8,680 nucleotides of DNA. It comes from an uncultured Alphaproteobacteria bacterium. Lineage in GTDB: Bacteria; Pseudomonadota; Alphaproteobacteria; CASFRQ01; SAAU01. The translations under genes and the position numbers were made by a program. Each line of letters begins with the position of its first letter. Position 1 is the first letter of the stretch. Shown here in pieces: positions 6,037-8,680 of the stretch. Where the stretch lies: assembly GCA_949296785.1 (NCBI GenBank), contig CASFRQ010000103.1:1-8680 (forward strand). Direction: 5' to 3'. The notes below the pieces were generated by a model that was not told where the DNA came from, did not search any database, and worked only from the letters and a program-made list of their open reading frames with translations.

Positions 6037-6894
6037 TTAAAAAGAAGCGGCGTTTTTTTGGAATTGTTCCCTGAGTTTTATGTCTAAGGGAGCCTTTTCC
6101 TTCGCCGCGGCAAAGGACGCTCTGCCGGCTAAAGCTTTGTTGACCAACGCGATTTGTTCCTTTGAAAAACACAGAACCGGTCGCGCTTTTTCCCCTTCGT
6201 CCAGAACATGGTTTTCATATTCGTAAAACTTTGCGTCACCGGCAAAATCCGTATAAACATGATTCGGATTCTTTTGAATTTCCTCCGCCCCCCATGTTAA
6301 ATCCATCGGATACCACCTGCCGTCAATTTTCAAATTGTTCCAGGCATGCTTTTTCCCATGGATATATTCGCATTCAATTCCTTGCCTGTCCATCATTTCC
6401 TTAAAAAGCAAAGCGTATCCGACGCAAATCATCTCGTTGTTTTTTAAAAGCCCTTTTAAAGAACGGCAGGCGTCATAATCCTGCGGCTGTTCCGGATAGG
6501 TAACGGAGCGGGCCAAGGTATCGTAAATCTGTGCCGCGCGAACAATAGGGGGATCTTTCGGATTGACATCTTCTTCTATTTTTTCAAAACGTGAAAGGAT
6601 ACCGGACAGTTCCGCCGGTTTGTACATATTGAGCAATATCAGTTCCGGATCCTGAAATTTCGGATGAAGGGAATCATCCATCCCGCCGATAATCCGGATG
6701 TTAATCGTGTTTTGATTTTTTATCTGTTTTGCCATGCAGGCGACGACGGACGAGCTGAGCCCCTTTGTGTTCGGTAATGTTAAAAGATAACTGCTTTTCT
6801 TTATCTTCTCGGGATTGTTGCAGATATCAATAATCTCGTTGGCTTTTTTAAGAGTCAGTTCCTTGCTGTCATAAAGAAAGTCGGAATAAAACAT
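6037..6894 (-). CDS. Transglutaminase-like (papain-fold) domain protein
   Basis: The 285-residue protein has a transglutaminase-like core at about residues 115-205. The catalytic triad is visible: Cys157 in NNEMICVGYA, His183 in KKHAWNNLKIDGRWYPMDLTW, and Asp198 in the same stretch (D of MDLTW). These are the three motifs of the bacterial transglutaminase/cysteine protease-like superfamily, whose members act as amidases, proteases or crosslinkers. Residues 1-110 are not recognised and may be a separate alpha/beta domain; the C-terminal 60 residues are charged and alanine-rich. No signal peptide or membrane segment is seen, so it is probably cytoplasmic, unusual for a family often found in the envelope. 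The ATG at 6894 follows GGGA about 10 nt upstream and a good promoter. The substrate is unknown. It is monocistronic here. Confidence 0.8.
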   Translation of the reverse strand: MFYSDFLYDSKELTLKKANEIIDICNNPEKIKKSSYLLTLPNTKGLSSSVVACMAKQIKNQNTINIRIIGGMDDSLHPKFQDPELILLNMYKPAELSGILSRFEKIEEDVNPKDPPIVRAAQIYDTLARSVTYPEQPQDYDACRSLKGLLKNNEMICVGYALLFKEMMDRQGIECEYIHGKKHAWNNLKIDGRWYPMDLTWGAEEIQKNPNHVYTDFAGDAKFYEYENHVLDEGEKARPVLCFSKEQIALVNKALAGRASFAAAKEKAPLDIKLREQFQKNAASF

Positions 6895-6931
6895 CGCCGC
6901 TAAATCCCATATTTTAAAACTTATTTATTAA

Positions 6932-6960
6932 ATTTTAACATGTTTTTCTAAAAAAGACAA
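6932..6960 (-). promoter_or_regulatory. Predicted promoter of the transglutaminase-like gene
   Basis: On the minus strand a -35 box TTGTCT (6960-6955, four of six) and a -10 box TAAAAT (6937-6932, five of six) are separated by exactly 17 bases, and TGT just before the -10 adds an extended -10 element. Transcription would start near 6925, giving a leader of about 30 nt. Confidence 0.6.
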
Positions 6961-7040
6961 GAAAAAGAAGTAAAAGACGGTCTAGTTCCTGAAAAAAACA
7001 AAAGAAATATAGGACGGATAAAGTTAGGGTTTTGTTTAGA

Positions 7041-7188
7041 CGGCAGGGCTGTCCCTGTTCTCTTCCTCTTTAGTTTTATTCCGAGCAAAATAAAGTTAAC
7101 TTATGACCGATTAAGCAAAACAAACTTTCTTCGCGCCAAACCAAGTCAAATTAGAATAAACCTCCTTTATGCTATACTCGGCAGGGCT
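7041..7188. repeat. Direct decamer repeat in the prfC-transglutaminase gap
   Basis: CGGCAGGGCT occurs at 7041-7050 and 7179-7188, in the same orientation and 138 bases apart. The first copy is part of a small hairpin, CAGGG (7044-7048) with CCCTG (7053-7057), followed by a pyrimidine-rich tract; the second lies directly after the -10 box at 7173-7178. Nothing else around the copies is similar. A perfect 10-bp palindrome, AAGTTAACTT, lies between them at 7093-7102. Confidence 0.35.
7170..7178 (+). promoter_or_regulatory. Extended -10 promoter element on the + strand
   Basis: TGCTATACT matches the extended -10 form TGnTATAAT with one mismatch. The -35 region is weak (TTAGAA, 7151-7156, at 16-bp spacing), which is common for extended -10 promoters. 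Transcription would start near 7185. No coding gene follows on this strand, which is why an RNA gene is proposed. Confidence 0.4.
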
Positions 7189-7352
7189 CTTTTGAGGCGC
7201 TTAACTTTGCTTTGCGTCGCTTTTTGAACTTTTCCCGTTCAAGCTTCTTCGTGTCCTTTCTGCAATCAAACTCTGCCTTTACTTCTCATTTGCGAGGAGA
7301 AGAAAGTTTTCCCTTCCGGTTCATCAGGTTAGTGCCCGGAAGTTTCGTTTCT
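7185..7352 (+). ncRNA. Candidate structured RNA between prfC and the transglutaminase-like gene
   Basis: The segment runs from a predicted + strand promoter to a terminator-like stem. Inside it TTGAAC (7224-7229) pairs with GTTCAA (7237-7242) around a 7-nt loop, and CTTCTC (7282-7287) pairs with GAGAAG (7297-7302) around a 9-nt loop, before the terminal stem at 7313-7342. It does not show hallmark sequences of SRP RNA, RNase P RNA, tmRNA or 6S RNA that I can recognise. A stop-free frame (7155-7355) crosses it but has no ATG and no ribosome binding site. An antisense or leader function for neighbouring genes is possible. The call rests on promoter plus hairpins only. Confidence 0.28.
7313..7352 (+). 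terminator. Terminator-like hairpin downstream of prfC, U-rich on the + strand
   Basis: CTTCCGG (7313-7319) and CCGGAAG (7336-7342) are perfect 7-bp complements around a 16-nt loop. The + strand continues TTTCGTTTCTTG, which is moderately U-rich, whereas the minus strand continues with GGGAAAAC. It therefore fits termination of a + strand transcript better than termination of prfC, although it could also shield the prfC mRNA 3' end, 23 bases from the stop. Confidence 0.4.
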
Positions 7353-7365
7353 TGATTTTACTTTA

Positions 7366-8680
7366 CTATTTTTCCATTTGGAAACTTTGTTCTTTGACTT
7401 TCAGGAATTTTAAATGGGGATAATCCTCTTTAATCTTTTCCATTTGCCAACCGTTGCGTCCCAGAAAGACCGTGTTGCCGTCGTAATCGTGCGCGGCGGA
7501 GGCTCTGTTGTGTTCCGTAAAGTCTTTCAGTTGCGCTTCCGTTCCTTCCACCCAGCAGGCGGCGGCAAAAGAGGTCGGCTCAAACGCCACATCAATGGCG
7601 TATTCCGTTCGGATGCGGTCGGCCAACACTTCAAACTGCAACTGGCCTACGACGCCGACAATAAAATCAGAGCCCAAAACGGGCTTAAAGACGCTGGCGC
7701 CGCCTTCCTCCGCTATTTGGTCCAAAGCTTTTCCCAAATGCTTGGCCTTCAAAGGGTCTATGGCGCGCACTTTTTGCAAAAGTTCCGGTGCGAAACTCGG
7801 AATGCCTCTAAAAGAAAGGTTTTCTCCTTCCGTTAATGTGTCTCCGATGCGCAAAGTTCCGTGATTGGGCAGGCCGATGATATCCCCGGCGTAGGCGTCT
7901 TCGGCCAATTCGCGTTCCTGTGCCAAAAAGAGCATGGCGTTGCCTAAAATCAACTGTTTTCCCGTACGAGTGAGGGTGAGTTTCATTCCTCTTTTAAAAT
8001 GACCGGAAAATAAACGGACAAAAGCAATCCTATCCCGGTGTTTCGGGTCCATATTCGCCTGGATTTTAAAAACAATGCCGGTTGTTTTCTCTTCATCCGG
8101 AAAGACCTGTCTTTTGGCGGTTTCTTGCGAACGAGGGGAGGGAGCCAGCTTTTTGATACCGTTTAACAGTTCCCGAACGCCGAAGTTGTTGATGGCACTG
8201 CCAAAATAAACGGGGGTCATGGTTCCTTGCAAATAAGCTTGCTCATCAAAGGGCTTGCACAAAGCGCCGATAAACTCCGCGTCGGAACGCAATTTTGCGA
8301 CTAAATCCGCGGGAATTTCCTTGTCCAACCGATCGTCGTCCAATCCTTTAATCTCTTCTCCGATTTGAGGCAGCTTAGATTTGTCCTGCTGCTTGTCTAT
8401 CAGGTTCAGGCGGTTGTTAATAAGGTCGTAGCATCCTTTAAAATCCCTGCCCATGCCGATAGGCCAGCTGACCGGAGAAACATCCAAAGCGAGAGTTTCT
8501 TCAATCTCTTGCAACAATTCAAAAGGATCGCGCCCTTCGCGGTCCATTTTGTTGATGAAGGTGATAATAGGTATATCGCGCAGGCGGCAGACTTCAAACA
8601 GCTTTTTAGTCTGCGTTTCTATACCCTTTGCCGCGTCAATCACCATGACGGCGGAATCTACGGCTGTTAAAACGCGGTAG
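7366..8680 (-). CDS. prfC: Peptide chain release factor 3, 5' end cut by the window edge
   Basis: This GTPase recycles RF1 and RF2 from the ribosome after termination. The visible 437 residues begin with YRVLTAVDSAVMVIDAAKG (compare YRTLTAVDCCLMVIDAAKG in E. coli RF3) and run to the stop at 7366. The reading frame stays open to 8680, so the gene continues beyond the right edge; the ATG at 8646 is internal. By comparison with the 529-residue E. coli protein about 100 N-terminal residues are missing, including the P-loop, switch I and the DTPGHEDF motif. The G4 motif is present in TFINKMDREGRDP, and the RF3 hallmarks WPIG, FGSAINNFGV, FKIQANMDPKHRDR, NHGTLRIGDT, FAPELLQK and VGQLQFEV follow in order, distinguishing it from EF-G. 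The tail after the stop shows no U-rich terminator on its own strand. It has no functional link to the neighbours. Confidence 0.96.
   Translation of the reverse strand, partial: YRVLTAVDSAVMVIDAAKGIETQTKKLFEVCRLRDIPIITFINKMDREGRDPFELLQEIEETLALDVSPVSWPIGMGRDFKGCYDLINNRLNLIDKQQDKSKLPQIGEEIKGLDDDRLDKEIPADLVAKLRSDAEFIGALCKPFDEQAYLQGTMTPVYFGSAINNFGVRELLNGIKKLAPSPRSQETAKRQVFPDEEKTTGIVFKIQANMDPKHRDRIAFVRLFSGHFKRGMKLTLTRTGKQLILGNAMLFLAQERELAEDAYAGDIIGLPNHGTLRIGDTLTEGENLSFRGIPSFAPELLQKVRAIDPLKAKHLGKALDQIAEEGGASVFKPVLGSDFIVGVVGQLQFEVLADRIRTEYAIDVAFEPTSFAAACWVEGTEAQLKDFTEHNRASAAHDYDGNTVFLGRNGWQMEKIKEDYPHLKFLKVKEQSFQMEK

Noticed and set aside
7159..7168. ACCTCCTTT, resembling the 16S rRNA 3' end, or on the other strand a strong Shine-Dalgarno sequence
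   Set aside because: No rRNA sequence precedes it; on the minus strand only a TTG-initiated frame of 12 codons follows, so it looks coincidental.
7310..7345. CCGGAAGG on the minus strand, resembling the SRP RNA tetraloop motif
   Set aside because: The flanking AGCAGC side and the paired AGGUC side of the SRP core are missing; the motif is one arm of a simple inverted repeat.
7155..7355. Stop-free + strand frame of 67 codons across the candidate RNA
   Set aside because: It contains no ATG and no ribosome binding site, and its serine/phenylalanine/arginine-rich translation resembles nothing I know; hairpin content fits an RNA better.
7414..7836. Long + strand frames opposite prfC, and similar ones opposite the exporter (2506-2982)
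   Set aside because: They are antisense to strongly conserved protein-coding sequence, lack family features and lack ribosome binding sites.

Overview
This 8.7 kb window reads as chromosomal DNA from a moderately AT-rich Gram-negative bacterium. An MsbA-type exporter implies an outer-membrane lipid or glycolipid to export, and rubrerythrin suggests an anaerobic or microaerophilic life. The pyruvoyl-dependent arginine decarboxylase next to an arginine/agmatine-type antiporter recalls host-associated, acid-exposed bacteria: the same pair (AaxB/AaxC) is known from Chlamydiae. I cannot fix the phylum from the sequence; a gut-dwelling Elusimicrobiota or alphaproteobacterium-like lineage is possible but is a guess. 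There are no insertion sequences, phage genes, CRISPR arrays, tRNAs or rRNAs that I can see.

Left region (1-2400, + strand): a well-formed promoter, a short leader beginning with a hairpin, the arginine decarboxylase gene aaxB (195 aa, predicted self-cleavage between Thr52 and Ser53), a strong intrinsic-terminator-like hairpin, and the APC-family antiporter aaxC. Together they would convert imported arginine to agmatine plus CO2, consuming a proton, and exchange agmatine for new arginine. A bidirectional terminator at about 2320-2357 separates this unit from the convergent gene.

Middle region (2400-6036, all genes on the - strand): an MsbA-like ABC exporter with its own promoter, a roughly 400-base non-coding gap holding a second bidirectional terminator and a possible small RNA, rubrerythrin (peroxide detoxification) with a palindrome upstream, and a YhbS-like GNAT acetyltransferase whose predicted promoter is bracketed by inverted CCGGC-type repeats. 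The gaps and separate promoters suggest single-gene transcription units rather than one operon.

Right region (6037-8680, genes on the - strand): a cytoplasmic transglutaminase-like protein with a complete Cys-His-Asp triad and a clear promoter, then a 471-base non-coding gap, then the 3' part of prfC (peptide chain release factor 3), which runs off the right edge. The gap has an extended -10 promoter, several hairpins and a terminator-like stem, all oriented so that they could specify a + strand structured RNA of about 170 nt; this is the least explained part of the window.

No clearly new multi-gene system is visible. The best candidates for follow-up are the aaxB-aaxC pair with its internal terminator, the possible RNA between prfC and the transglutaminase gene, and the repeat architecture around the GNAT promoter.
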